Below, piece by piece: positions 35,496 to 45,196 of a stretch of DNA of 50,427 bases. Origin of the DNA: Lachnospiraceae bacterium. GTDB taxonomy: Bacteria > Bacillota > Clostridia > Lachnospirales > Lachnospiraceae. The notes under the pieces are model-generated. The model ran no database searches. It was not told where the DNA came from and worked only from the letters and a program-made list of their open reading frames with translations. The stretch is taken from positions 1 through 50,427 of the forward strand of contig JAILQK010000172.1 in NCBI GenBank assembly GCA_024699045.1. Reading direction: 5' to 3'. Numbering within the stretch: the stretch's first letter is position 1; each line of letters starts with the position of its first letter. The position numbers were made by a program, and so were the translations under genes.

Positions 35496-36968
35496 ATGGT
35501 ATTTAATTCGTTTTCATTTCTGATCTTTTTTCCCGTGGTGGCGATCGTTTATTATCTCATTCCTTACCGGGTGAGATATATCTGGCTACTTGCGGCAAGC
35601 TGGTTTTTTTACATGCAGTGGAATGCGATCTACCTGCTTTTGCTTTTGTATTCCACTGCCGTGGCTTATGCGGGAGGGAGACTTCTCGAAAAGTTCAGGG
35701 CGTCAGGGAAAAGCAGGATCTGTTTTGGTGTCTGTCTGGCATTGAGCTTTATTCCTTTGATCTATTTCAAATATACCGGATTTATCATTTCTAACATCAA
35801 CAATGTCTTTATCGGAGCCGGTTCGTTCGCGCCTCTTGACGTGCCGGATATACTTCTTCCCATAGGTATCTCTTTTTTTACATTCCAGGCGGCAGGTTAT
35901 GTGATAGATGTTTACAGGGGTGACGTGGAAGCAGAGCGGGATCCTTTAAGATTTGCGCTTTTTGTTTCATTTTTTCCACAGCTGGTGGCGGGGCCGATAG
36001 AGAGAACAAAAAATCTCCTGCCGCAGCTTGAGTGCAGAGTGGACTTTGATCATGAAAAAGCGCGTGACGGCTTCTGGCTTATGCTTTGGGGATATGCGAT
36101 GAAGGTTGTGATCGCGGACAGGATAGCCATATTTGTGGACTGTGTCTATGATGACTGTCATGAGTACGGCGGAGTGTTTCTGATCATTGCCTCCGCGCTT
36201 TTTGCCCTTCAGATATACTGTGATTTTGCAGGATATTCAACGATAGCGATCGGCGCGGCACAGATCCTCGGCATACGCCTTATGGATAATTTTGATTCTC
36301 CTTATCTTTCGGGATCGGTGTCGGAATTCTGGCGCAGATGGCACATCTCACTTACTACATGGTTCAGGGATTATCTGTATATTCCCCTCGGAGGAAACAG
36401 AAAAGGGAAGATCCGTAAATACATAAACAAACTGGTCGTATTTACCGTGAGCGGTTTGTGGCACGGAGCCGAATGGTCATTTGCGGCATGGGGAGGGATC
36501 AACGGTCTTTTTCTGGTCGCGGAGGAGATCTGCAGTCCGTTGTCAAAAAGGGTGTCCGCCAAATGCGGAGCCTTGATATCGTCGCTGCCCGTAAGGATCC
36601 TTAAAGTAATTGCCACATTTATTCTGGTCGATCTCACCTGGATCTTTTTTCGCGCGCAGACCATGGAAGAGGCACTGTATATCATCAGCAATATATTCCA
36701 TACCGATAACTGGAACGCTCTTACGGACGGTTCGATCTTTGAGTGCGGACTGGATAATAAAAACTTCATCCTGCTTTTTTTGATGATCCTGCTGCTGTTT
36801 TTTGTGGATCGCTGCAGGAAAAAGGGGGTGCAGATCCGTAAGAAGGCGGCCGGGTTAAATCTTTGCCTCAGAGCTTTGTATACGGCGACGGCGGTCGTAT
36901 TCATCCTGCTTTTCGGGATCTGGGGCGGAACGTATAATGCGGAGGCGTTCATTTATTTCCGGTTTTGA
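35496..36968 (+). CDS. MBOAT O-acyltransferase (AlgI/DltB-like)
   Basis: A 490-residue multi-pass membrane protein that moves acyl groups to extracellular polymers. The start MVFNSFSFLIFFP is typical. The catalytic His323 is in SGLWHGAEWSF, and WRRWHISLTTWFRDYLYIPLGGN is the core motif. There is no Shine-Dalgarno before the ATG, and TACTAT lies only a few bases upstream. The next gene codes for the SGNH partner. The polymer is not known, since no glycan or alginate genes lie nearby. Confidence 0.93.
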   Translation: MVFNSFSFLIFFPVVAIVYYLIPYRVRYIWLLAASWFFYMQWNAIYLLLLLYSTAVAYAGGRLLEKFRASGKSRICFGVCLALSFIPLIYFKYTGFIISNINNVFIGAGSFAPLDVPDILLPIGISFFTFQAAGYVIDVYRGDVEAERDPLRFALFVSFFPQLVAGPIERTKNLLPQLECRVDFDHEKARDGFWLMLWGYAMKVVIADRIAIFVDCVYDDCHEYGGVFLIIASALFALQIYCDFAGYSTIAIGAAQILGIRLMDNFDSPYLSGSVSEFWRRWHISLTTWFRDYLYIPLGGNRKGKIRKYINKLVVFTVSGLWHGAEWSFAAWGGINGLFLVAEEICSPLSKRVSAKCGALISSLPVRILKVIATFILVDLTWIFFRAQTMEEALYIISNIFHTDNWNALTDGSIFECGLDNKNFILLFLMILLLFFVDRCRKKGVQIRKKAAGLNLCLRALYTATAVVFILLFGIWGGTYNAEAFIYFRF

Positions 36969-36995
36969 TCCGGACTTGAACAGAAGGCAGAGGGA

Positions 36996-38216
36996 ATGAA
37001 AAGATCACTGTATCCTTTAATCGAATGCTTACTCGTTCTGGCGCTTGTCACAGGCCTGCTTTTTGTTACAAGCCGGCTTGTCGAAAATAAGGCGAGCTAT
37101 AACAAGTACAATGAGTTTTATAAATACGGGGATGAGTATGAGGTCTTATTCAGCGGCAGTTCGCATATGATGAACATGGCGCTTCCGATGGAGCTTTGGA
37201 AAAAATACGGGATCAGATCCTACAACATCGGGAACGGAGCAGAGACCATACCCGTGACTTATCATGTGATAAGAAATGCCCTGGATCATTCGTCGCCGAA
37301 AGTCATAGTCATGGATGTGTTTTATGCCTACAGCGATCAGACGGTATCAGACTCGACAAGTGAAATGGCTCATGCATTTTTTGATGAGGTTCCGTTCTCT
37401 TTTCATAAAGCGGAGGCGATATGCGATATCTTTGAGGATGCTCAGGAAAGATGGAACTATCTTTTCGATTTTTCGATATACCATTCAAGATGGAATGAGC
37501 TGACAAAAGCGGATCTTTTTCCCGAAGATGCCGGGCTGGGCGGAGCAAGCATCCTGCTGGAGTCATATGCGCCGGCCGGAACGCAGACCGATCCTCCCGA
37601 ACTTCACGAGATGGCCCGGGTCCCAAGGGAATATCTGATGAAGATAAAAGAGCTCTGCGATGAGAAGGGGATCAGACTTGTCTGTGTCATGAATCCCTAC
37701 CCTATGTGGCAGGAAAAGCGCACCTGCAATGTTGATTTTGAAAAGGAAATGAACGAAATGGGGATAGAGTTTATAGATCTCAGGGAAAGCGATGCCGTCG
37801 ATATCTATGCCGACAGCGCCGACAATATGCATCTGAACCTGTGCGGAGAAAGAAAGATAAATGATGTGTACGGGGAATATCTTACCGGGATCGGCTGCGG
37901 CGGGGATCATGATCCTTCGGATGAGATCTGGAAAGGCAGATATGAGGCATATATCCGGAAAAAAGCCATGTACCTTTCCGGCTGCGATGAATGTGTGCAG
38001 CTGCTCACCGATCTTAACGACCCGGATATGGTCTATGATATCACTGTGGGTGAAGATGCGGCCCTTACCGATACCATGAGACGAATGCTTAAAAATGCAA
38101 AAGACTATGAAAACGTATCGATAGCCACGGCTGACGTCCCGGATGGGGATATAAGGATAAGGGTACGCATCAGGGGAGCAGACCGGGATCTGGTAGATAA
38201 AAGCTTTGATCTATGA
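36996..38216 (+). CDS. SGNH-hydrolase-type partner of the MBOAT protein (AlgJ/DltD-like)
   Basis: A 406-residue protein with an N-terminal membrane anchor (about 8-27). FSGSSHMMN has the presumed nucleophile Ser55 and DNMH (Asp276, His279) is the catalytic DxxH of SGNH enzymes. In MBOAT pairs this protein completes acyl transfer outside the membrane. It starts 27 bases after the MBOAT gene. The C-terminal 100 residues (YDITVGEDAALTDTM) are not recognised. Confidence 0.85.
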   Translation: MKRSLYPLIECLLVLALVTGLLFVTSRLVENKASYNKYNEFYKYGDEYEVLFSGSSHMMNMALPMELWKKYGIRSYNIGNGAETIPVTYHVIRNALDHSSPKVIVMDVFYAYSDQTVSDSTSEMAHAFFDEVPFSFHKAEAICDIFEDAQERWNYLFDFSIYHSRWNELTKADLFPEDAGLGGASILLESYAPAGTQTDPPELHEMARVPREYLMKIKELCDEKGIRLVCVMNPYPMWQEKRTCNVDFEKEMNEMGIEFIDLRESDAVDIYADSADNMHLNLCGERKINDVYGEYLTGIGCGGDHDPSDEIWKGRYEAYIRKKAMYLSGCDECVQLLTDLNDPDMVYDITVGEDAALTDTMRRMLKNAKDYENVSIATADVPDGDIRIRVRIRGADRDLVDKSFDL

Positions 38217-38229
38217 AAGGAGTAGCAAC

Positions 38230-38859
38230 ATGGACAATATCGAAGGGGAGCATGTGACCGAAAATATATTACTGGGGCCGGACGGGATCTACAGATGGGT
38301 CTACGAGATGTCAATGTATAAAAATCCGACGATCTTTATCACGATATGCAAGGTCCTCGGATTGTCACTCGGTATAGTCTATCTGTTTGTCCTCTTTTTG
38401 ACCGTTCCTTCGGGAGGTATGGATGATCTTATCGGGCTCACGGGTGGATTTATGCTCATAATGCTTTTTCTGCTGGCGCTGGGAGGGGTGGCTTATCTGA
38501 TCGTCGCTGCATCCTACGGGGGAAAATATGTGGTCCTTTTTGAGATGAATGATACCGGGATCAAGCATATCCATATCCGTTCACAGTTTAAGAAAGCCCA
38601 AAAGATAGGCCTGATCACAGCCTTTATAGGGGGCGCGGCGGGAAACCTGACTGCGGCGGGAGCGGGGCTTTCCGCGTCGGCGCGGGATACCAGCGCCTCA
38701 ACGTTTGCAAACGTAAAACGTGTTAAAGCATATCGCCGCAGGAATCTGATAAAAGTGGATCAGCTTTTGAATAAAAATCAGGTCTATGCCGGGGAGGCTG
38801 ATTTTGATTTTGTGTACGGATATATCAGCAGCAGATGCGTTAATGCTAAGATTTCATAA
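38230..38859 (+). CDS. Two-segment membrane protein of unknown function
   Basis: A 209-residue protein. Two membrane segments span about 40-58 and 70-95, followed by a soluble part with KYVVLFEMNDTGIKHIHI and a short apolar segment around GLITAFIGGAAGNLTAAGAG. I do not recognise the family. It lies 13 bases after the SGNH gene with AAAGGAG before the ATG. A 7-bp hairpin (38856-38877) overlaps its stop; without a T-tract it is not a clear terminator. Confidence 0.75.
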   Translation: MDNIEGEHVTENILLGPDGIYRWVYEMSMYKNPTIFITICKVLGLSLGIVYLFVLFLTVPSGGMDDLIGLTGGFMLIMLFLLALGGVAYLIVAASYGGKYVVLFEMNDTGIKHIHIRSQFKKAQKIGLITAFIGGAAGNLTAAGAGLSASARDTSASTFANVKRVKAYRRRNLIKVDQLLNKNQVYAGEADFDFVYGYISSRCVNAKIS

Positions 38860-38909
38860 GAGGCTCAGGTCTCTTATCAGTAAATAAGGGAACGGGAAAA
38901 TGCCATTAC

Positions 38910-38938
38910 TTGTCATTGACAAAGAGTTGGTATAAAAT
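38910..38938 (+). promoter_or_regulatory. Promoter of the FHA-ABC transporter gene
   Basis: TTGTCA (38910-38915) and TAAAAT (38933-38938) are 17 bases apart, each one base from consensus. The start would be near 38945, thirty bases before the ATG at 38975. Confidence 0.65.
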
Positions 38939-38974
38939 AATCAATATTGCGTTTAGCGTACATAGAGGTTGGTT

Positions 38975-41440
38975 ATGTCAAAAAGCAGCAGGGTCACAAT
39001 TTATATTCCAAATCATGAACCGGCGGTTTTTGATCTGGACAGTTACGGCAAAGAGACGGTCCGTCTGGGGCGCGGTCCCGTTCATGGCGGACAGGGCGCC
39101 GTCAATAACGATATACAGATACCTAACGAGATAGCGTTTGTTTCCAGGGCTCATTGTACTTTTTTCCTGTCGGACGGTCATTGGTTCATCTTTGACGACA
39201 ACAGTTCAAACGGTCTGAATTTCAACGGCGTAAAGATCTTCTCGCAGATGATGAGCGACGGAGATAAGTACTATATCGGCAAGAGCATCGAGGAAAGACT
39301 TGTCATCGCCTATTCATTCGGAGAGGCGGGAGCTTCCGAGCCGATAGATAAATACAAACTCAATCCCTCCGGTAAATATGTCATAGGACGTGATGCTTCA
39401 TGCAATCTCGTGCTCGATCATCCCTCGGTGTCCAGATGGCACTGCGTGATAACCGGGAGCAACGGGGAGTTTTTTGCCGAGGATAATAATTCCACGAACG
39501 GAGTGATCCTGAACGGTATACAGCTTCGAGGCAAGGTAAAGCTGAACCAGATGGACAAGATCACCATCGCGGACACGACGCTGATCTTTACGGAGGGGAT
39601 GCTTTATGTGCAGAAGCTCAAGAGCGGTGTATCCGTATCCGTAAGGAATGTCTACAAAAAGGTCAAAGCCGGGAAGGGCGAGAAATTCATCACGAACGGC
39701 GTGAACCTCAATATAGAGCCGGGAGAGTTTGTCGCGATAGTGGGCGGCTCCGGTGCGGGCAAGACTACGATCCTCAACTGTATATCGGGTATGGCGGAGA
39801 TCTCTGCGGGAGACATATTTATAAACGGTGAGAGTATCAAGACAAACGAGCGCAGCCTGAGGTCCCTCATGGGATATGTCCCTCAGAATGATATCGTATA
39901 TGACAACCTGACACTGGAGCGGATGCTCATGTATTCGGCAAAGCTCCGCATGCCGGTGGATACGAACGCCGAAGAGATCCGGGCAAAGATCAACGAGACG
40001 CTGGAGCTGGTAGAGCTTTCGGATCACAGGTCCACCATGATAAGCCGGCTTTCGGGAGGCCAGAAGAAAAGAGCGAGCATCGCGGTAGAGCTGCTTGCGT
40101 CCCCGAAACTTTTTTTCCTTGATGAGCCGTCATCGGGACTCGATCCAGGAACCGAGAAGCATCTGATGCAGATGCTCAAAAAGCTGTCGGAGACCGGAAA
40201 AACAGTGATAATGGTCACGCACACGGTGCAGAACATAAATATCTGCGACAGGCTGATCTGCATGGGTAACGGGGGAGTGCTCTGTTATTCGGGAAGCCCC
40301 GAAAAGGCGCTCGACTTTTTCGGCAAGGAAGATATGATCGATATCTATGACGATCTGAATGATAATTCAAAGGCTGTGTCGGAGCGCTTTAATGCGGAGC
40401 AGGCCAAGGCAAGGCCTGACGGGGCAACGGACGATATAGAGGAGAAGAACACTCCGAAGGCGAGATACGCTTTTGTTCCCAAGAAGTTCTTCAAGCAGTT
40501 TTTTGTAATGACGGGGCGGTATGCGGAGATCATCTTTAACAGCAGATCGAGACTGCTCATGCTCCTTATCATGCCGATCGCGCTGACCTTCCTAGTTTGC
40601 ATTGCTTTTCAGGCGGACGGAAATCTGTATAACATACTGGGACTTACGGTCGACCGGGACTGCCTGCCGTTCCTTGTCGCGGGCGATACGATGAAGCTGA
40701 TGTTTGCGTTTTCATGCGCGGCCTTCTGGATAGGGATATTCAACTCCGTGCAGGAGATAAGCAAGGAACGGAACATATTCGAAAGAGAGAAATTTACCGG
40801 AGTCAGGGCAGTGCCCTATGTGCTTTCCAAGTTTGTGATAATAGGCGTGATATGTCTGATACAGACTGTCATCATGCAGTTGCTGTTTGATTTCTTTTCC
40901 AATACCACGGCGACGGTCGACGGAAACATTGATTCCCTGACGGCGCTTCCGATAAAGATGAACGATGAAGGGATCGTGCTCGGGAGTCTTCCGATGGAGC
41001 TTTTCGTGACCACACTGCTCTGCGTGCTGAGCGCCATGTGCCTCGGACTTTTGATATCCTCGGCGGCCTCCAATGATCTGGCGCTTATATTATGCCCGGT
41101 TTTCCTTCTGCCGCAGATCCTCTTTTCGGGAGTGGCGAGCACCCTTTCGGGCGTAACGGAAACGATCTCAAAGATCGTCCCGTGCAGATGGGCATGTATC
41201 GCGTACTTTACTTCGAGTAAGATAAATGACATGTATGAATCCGTGAAGTTTGAAGTGGGCAGCTGGGATAAGACAGAGTACGAGACAGGGTTCGGAGTGG
41301 ATGAGGCATATTCGGCCTACAAGACTTATCTGGGAAGCCTTGATCCCGTAAAGAGCGCATGGGTCGTGCTGGCGTTGATGTCGGTAGTATGCGTGGCTGC
41401 ATCCATGGTCATCCTGACCGTAAGAAAGACCAAAAGATGA
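38975..41440 (+). CDS. Dual FHA-domain ABC transporter (ATPase and permease in one chain)
   Basis: An 821-residue protein. FHA 1 is at about 20-90 (LGRGP, SRAHC, NSSNGL) and FHA 2 at 130-185 (IGRDASCNLVLDHPSVSRWHC, NSTNGV), both with intact phosphothreonine-binding residues. The ABC domain follows: Walker A GGSGAGKT from Gly257, signature LSGGQ (359-363), Walker B LFFLDEP (Asp383). Six membrane segments fill about 530-821, as in ABCG/White-type exporters. The cargo is unknown. The kinase near 46.7 kb is a likely source of its phospho-ligand. Confidence 0.93.
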   Translation: MSKSSRVTIYIPNHEPAVFDLDSYGKETVRLGRGPVHGGQGAVNNDIQIPNEIAFVSRAHCTFFLSDGHWFIFDDNSSNGLNFNGVKIFSQMMSDGDKYYIGKSIEERLVIAYSFGEAGASEPIDKYKLNPSGKYVIGRDASCNLVLDHPSVSRWHCVITGSNGEFFAEDNNSTNGVILNGIQLRGKVKLNQMDKITIADTTLIFTEGMLYVQKLKSGVSVSVRNVYKKVKAGKGEKFITNGVNLNIEPGEFVAIVGGSGAGKTTILNCISGMAEISAGDIFINGESIKTNERSLRSLMGYVPQNDIVYDNLTLERMLMYSAKLRMPVDTNAEEIRAKINETLELVELSDHRSTMISRLSGGQKKRASIAVELLASPKLFFLDEPSSGLDPGTEKHLMQMLKKLSETGKTVIMVTHTVQNINICDRLICMGNGGVLCYSGSPEKALDFFGKEDMIDIYDDLNDNSKAVSERFNAEQAKARPDGATDDIEEKNTPKARYAFVPKKFFKQFFVMTGRYAEIIFNSRSRLLMLLIMPIALTFLVCIAFQADGNLYNILGLTVDRDCLPFLVAGDTMKLMFAFSCAAFWIGIFNSVQEISKERNIFEREKFTGVRAVPYVLSKFVIIGVICLIQTVIMQLLFDFFSNTTATVDGNIDSLTALPIKMNDEGIVLGSLPMELFVTTLLCVLSAMCLGLLISSAASNDLALILCPVFLLPQILFSGVASTLSGVTETISKIVPCRWACIAYFTSSKINDMYESVKFEVGSWDKTEYETGFGVDEAYSAYKTYLGSLDPVKSAWVVLALMSVVCVAASMVILTVRKTKR

Positions 41441-41478
41441 CCGTAAGACCCGGAAGGACGTTTTTTCCGGCAAGAGAC

Positions 41479-41512
41479 AAAAGCGGGGAATAAGAGATAC
41501 CGGAGCTTTTTT
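41479..41512 (+). terminator. Weak terminator after the FHA-ABC gene
   Basis: AAAAGC (41479-41484) pairs with GCTTTT (41505-41510) across a 20-base loop, and the T run continues to 41512. The stem is short, so partial read-through into the lipoprotein gene is likely. Confidence 0.35.
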
Positions 41513-41579
41513 CATCATATGTGAGAAAAGCTTTGATATATATCATCAAGAAATCAATGACCTGAAAAAGGAGGAAACC

Positions 41580-42428
41580 ATGAAAAGTAAGAATCAGATC
41601 ATGAAATGCATTGCGACTGTGACTGCAACAGTCCTTGCACTCGGAACACTCACAGCGTGCGGCGGCGGGAACGAGTACAACAGCTATGCGGCTGCCTACA
41701 ACAAGGTTACGGCCAAGGGCGGGATGGAAGCCAAATTCAATGTCAATCTTGACATGGATGGCGAGAACGTAAAGAGTGAAGGCGATTTCAAGCTGGATAC
41801 TTCCGGTGACAATAATGTCCTATATTATGAGATGACCACCGGCGATAATAAGATCATTCAGTTCTCGGACGGCGAGTACATCTATACCGATATGGGAGAC
41901 TCCAAGAGTAAATATAAGCTTGATACCAAGCCTTCAGGCGGCGACAGCGGCAAGGAAGAGACAAAGTCGTCTTCAGGTACATTCAATACTTCCGCTTTCC
42001 TGAATGAGTTCTCAAGTTTTCTTGAAGCCGGAAAGATCAAAGAACTCGGACTTCTTTCTCCCATAGAGAAGGCAGCGGTTTCCTCCATTAAGAAGGATGG
42101 CGATACCTATACTCTTACATTCTCCGATGCACTCGTGAAGAAGTATCTCAACACGCTTGTGCAGAACGAGACCGGGAAGGATGCCGATGAGACGATCCAG
42201 ATCGATGAGCTTAATGATTTCACATATACTGCAACAGAGAAGGACGGAATGCTTACGGGTGTATCTTATAAGGGAACCCTTGTTGTAAATGTGCCCGGAT
42301 CATTGCTTTCAGACGGCGAGGATAAGACATATCCCCTTGACATGGACATCCAGATCGAGTTCGTCAATCCCGGTGAGAGCGTTAGTGTTGAGCTTCCTTC
42401 AACAGACGGCTTTGAGGAGATCAAGTAA
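41580..42428 (+). CDS. Lipoprotein of unknown function
   Basis: A 282-residue lipoprotein. The signal peptide ends in LTAC with Cys27 as the lipid-bearing residue. The mature part has many alternating strands, for example MEAKFNVNLDMDGENVKSEGDFKLDT, which resembles LppX/LprG-like or DUF6612-type lipoproteins that bind hydrophobic ligands. AAAGGAGG stands just before the ATG. The methyltransferase gene starts five bases after its stop. Confidence 0.85.
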   Translation: MKSKNQIMKCIATVTATVLALGTLTACGGGNEYNSYAAAYNKVTAKGGMEAKFNVNLDMDGENVKSEGDFKLDTSGDNNVLYYEMTTGDNKIIQFSDGEYIYTDMGDSKSKYKLDTKPSGGDSGKEETKSSSGTFNTSAFLNEFSSFLEAGKIKELGLLSPIEKAAVSSIKKDGDTYTLTFSDALVKKYLNTLVQNETGKDADETIQIDELNDFTYTATEKDGMLTGVSYKGTLVVNVPGSLLSDGEDKTYPLDMDIQIEFVNPGESVSVELPSTDGFEEIK

Positions 42429-42433
42429 TACCG

Positions 42434-44491
42434 ATGGCATCCAATGACCCGACGGTATTAAACATAGTAGACCGACAATCACTCATCCATGTAGGGAGTC
42501 TGGATTCTTTCGATATAACGGAAGGCGGCAAGAGTGCCGCGAGGCTTATCCTTGAATATCTGGATAAGCCTGATCCGGACAAACTGCATGAGGCGATCGA
42601 TATCTATGAGGATATAATACCGAACGAAAACTTCGGCGGTGAGTATACAGCGCTTGAGTGGCTGTGCAGATATTTCCTCATGGATGACAAAAAGAAGCAG
42701 GATATCGAGGGAATCCCGGCAGTCCGCAGCTTTAAGAACATGATGATAAAGAATGATCATGATAACTTAAAGACATATCTGCAGTACAAATACCATATAG
42801 TTGAATACGGAGACGGGGACAACACCGAGCTTAAAGCAAGGATGCGTTTTCTGGAGGATTATATACTGTTCAATAATCCGGACAGAGAACGTTGGGAGAC
42901 TACGCGGGAGAATATAGAACGTCTTGCGTTAAAGAGCGGTATGGAGATCGCCGACGTAGGCTGCGGACCGGGTTATTATTCCTTTAAGTTTTCGGATATA
43001 GTGGGTCCTGAGGGAAAGGTCTATGCGATAGAGACCAATCCAAGGCATCTTGAGTATCTGGAGGAATATGTCTCGGAGAATGACATATCCAACGTAGCTG
43101 TGACCAGATCAAGTTTTGAGGGCATAGGGCTGTCACCGGATATCAAGGTCGATATAGTCTATATCTGTTCGCTTTATCACAATGTCTATGCCGCATTTAC
43201 CGATGCGGAGAGGGACAGCTTTGTAGGAAGCATAAGGCATGCTTTAAGGAGCGGGGGCAGACTCATCATCGTCGACAATGATCTTGTGACGGACGGGGAG
43301 CTTCCTTATCACGGGCCCTATGTGAACAAGAACATGATAGTGGCCCAGCTCCATTATTACGGCTTTAAGCTTGCCGATTCGTTCCAGTTTACGCCTCAAA
43401 GGTACGGACTGATATTTGATATGGTTGATATTCCCGAAAGCGTGGACAGGGATATCGCAGACCGGATAAGACATACAGTGAACGTAAATTCCTCGGGGTC
43501 TCTCATCAGATATCGCATAATAGGAACCGCCACCTCCGGCTATACCGTCCGCGGGAAGCGCTGCGGACGCATGATGTATGAAGGCCTTAAGGAGGACAGC
43601 GAGCCGAAGCTTAAAGAGGCTTACCGGATGTTTGAGGAGCTTTATCCCAAAGAGAGGGTAGGCGATGATTATACGGCCCTCATGTGGTTCATCACTTATT
43701 ATCTGGCGGATGAGGATAAGAAAGCCGAGATGACGGAGGATAAGCTCACCCGGTTCTATGCCGGTTTTTTCTGCGACAACGGATACGACAGGCTGAAGAC
43801 TTATCTTTTATACAAGTTTCATCTGGAGCTTGAGAATGACAACGATCCCAATGAGGACACAAACTATGATTACACCGGCAAGGATTTCCCGATCCCGACC
43901 ATAAACGAATGGAATGAATTTCTTATATTCAATAATCCGAATCGGTTCATGTGGGAAAAAACGGAGGAGTTTCTTGCGGAAACGGGGATAAAAGAGGGCG
44001 AGACAGTCGCGGACATCGGCTGCGGGGGAGGCTTCTTTACATGGAAGTTTGCCCAGGCCGTCGGGGAGCGCGGCATGGTGTATGCCACAGAGATAAATGA
44101 AGACGCGCTTCATTATGTGCAGGACTTCAAGGGAGAATACGGGGTGGCTCATATCAGGCCGATCGAGGCTAAGATGAACGACTGCACTTTGCCCGAGGAC
44201 AGTCTGGATATGATATTTATGTGCTCTATGTATCACGCGGTCTACATCACGGACATAGAGTTTGTAAAGGATGATTTTATAGCAAGTCTTCGAAAGGCGT
44301 TGAAGAAGGACGGAAGACTTGTGATAGTCGATAACAATATCACGGACAGAGGGGTGCCTTCGTATTACGGCCCGGGAATATGTCCGGAGCTTGTGATCGC
44401 GCAGCTTCAGTACTACGGCTTCAGACTTGTTTCAGAGAAGTATCCGATCCCCCAGAGGTTTGTGCTGGTCTTTAAGAAAGAGGAGGCCTGA
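42434..44491 (+). CDS. Internally duplicated class I SAM-dependent methyltransferase
   Basis: A 685-residue protein made of two similar halves (about 1-345 and 346-685). Both have a helical N-terminal part with EYTALEWLCRYFL or DYTALMWFITYYL, then a Rossmann fold: ADVGCGPGYY (Asp174) and ADIGCGGGFF (Asp527), and each ends in a match to AQLHYYGF or AQLQYYGF. Both SAM-binding loops look intact. The target, protein or small molecule, is unknown. No clear Shine-Dalgarno is present; five bases separate it from the lipoprotein gene. Confidence 0.9.
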   Translation: MASNDPTVLNIVDRQSLIHVGSLDSFDITEGGKSAARLILEYLDKPDPDKLHEAIDIYEDIIPNENFGGEYTALEWLCRYFLMDDKKKQDIEGIPAVRSFKNMMIKNDHDNLKTYLQYKYHIVEYGDGDNTELKARMRFLEDYILFNNPDRERWETTRENIERLALKSGMEIADVGCGPGYYSFKFSDIVGPEGKVYAIETNPRHLEYLEEYVSENDISNVAVTRSSFEGIGLSPDIKVDIVYICSLYHNVYAAFTDAERDSFVGSIRHALRSGGRLIIVDNDLVTDGELPYHGPYVNKNMIVAQLHYYGFKLADSFQFTPQRYGLIFDMVDIPESVDRDIADRIRHTVNVNSSGSLIRYRIIGTATSGYTVRGKRCGRMMYEGLKEDSEPKLKEAYRMFEELYPKERVGDDYTALMWFITYYLADEDKKAEMTEDKLTRFYAGFFCDNGYDRLKTYLLYKFHLELENDNDPNEDTNYDYTGKDFPIPTINEWNEFLIFNNPNRFMWEKTEEFLAETGIKEGETVADIGCGGGFFTWKFAQAVGERGMVYATEINEDALHYVQDFKGEYGVAHIRPIEAKMNDCTLPEDSLDMIFMCSMYHAVYITDIEFVKDDFIASLRKALKKDGRLVIVDNNITDRGVPSYYGPGICPELVIAQLQYYGFRLVSEKYPIPQRFVLVFKKEEA

Positions 44492-44493
44492 TG

Positions 44494-45183
44494 ATGTTTG
44501 GATCGGAGGGCAGACCCGGCCAGGGAGAGATGAAGAGACGTCTTGCGCCTGCAAGCCGTGCCGTGTTTTTACACGGGGCGGATGCAAGACCGTCCGACGG
44601 GGATCCGTTTGCGGTCTTTGAGGAAAAGAGAAGCTCGGCGGTGGCGGGAGTTGCCTTTCCTACCGAAAACAGCCGCTCGGATGCTGCCTGCGGGAGAGCG
44701 CTGGATATTGCGGCAGAGAGTTTTCTGGAAAGACCTTCGGACTCGGATCTTGCGGTACATATGATAGGTGAATTCATAGACGACAGCATTGCGGAGCTTC
44801 AGGAACCCGGCAGGGAATTCATGTGCAGCCTGGCGATGCTGTATATATTCAAGGGAAAGGCGAGGTTGTATCCGGTGGGATATTCCGCCGTGCTTTTTTT
44901 TGAAGAAGGAGATCTTAAGGAGATCGTATACGGTGACGGTGTCCCGGCGGGGAAAGGCTCTCATGAGACAATGGAGCTTACGGAGACGCTGGAGCTTGAT
45001 GCAGACTGCAGGTTCGTATTCATCGCAGGGCAGAGCGAAGGATCCGTGAGAGAGGCTGCGGCTTATTTTAAGGAGAGTAAGGGCGAAGATGCAGAGGGAT
45101 GTGAGGAATATATTTCCGGCAGACATCTTGCATATGTGAATCTGTATCTTCCCAAACGGGAAAAAAGAGGATTACTGAGATAA
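44494..45183 (+). CDS. Unknown protein, possibly a degenerate PP2C-like domain
   Basis: A 229-residue soluble protein. FMCSLAMLYIFKGKARLYPVGYSAVLFFEEGDLKEI resembles the central strands of PP2C phosphatases by spacing, but metal-binding aspartates (DG.GG, GDSR) are missing, so it should be inactive if it is one. I give this as a weak guess. Two ATGs stand at 44491 and 44494; the second is better spaced from AGGAGG. It overlaps or abuts the methyltransferase stop. Confidence 0.65.
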   Translation: MFGSEGRPGQGEMKRRLAPASRAVFLHGADARPSDGDPFAVFEEKRSSAVAGVAFPTENSRSDAACGRALDIAAESFLERPSDSDLAVHMIGEFIDDSIAELQEPGREFMCSLAMLYIFKGKARLYPVGYSAVLFFEEGDLKEIVYGDGVPAGKGSHETMELTETLELDADCRFVFIAGQSEGSVREAAAYFKESKGEDAEGCEEYISGRHLAYVNLYLPKREKRGLLR

Positions 45184-45196
45184 GAGGTTTTTGGAA

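Noticed and set aside
38856-38877. Hairpin over stop of the membrane gene as terminator
   Set aside because: A 7-bp stem with an 8-base loop and no T-run; kept only as a note.
44569-45126. Long antisense frame in the PP2C-like gene
   Set aside because: The sense frame has good Shine-Dalgarno and operon spacing; the antisense frame has neither.
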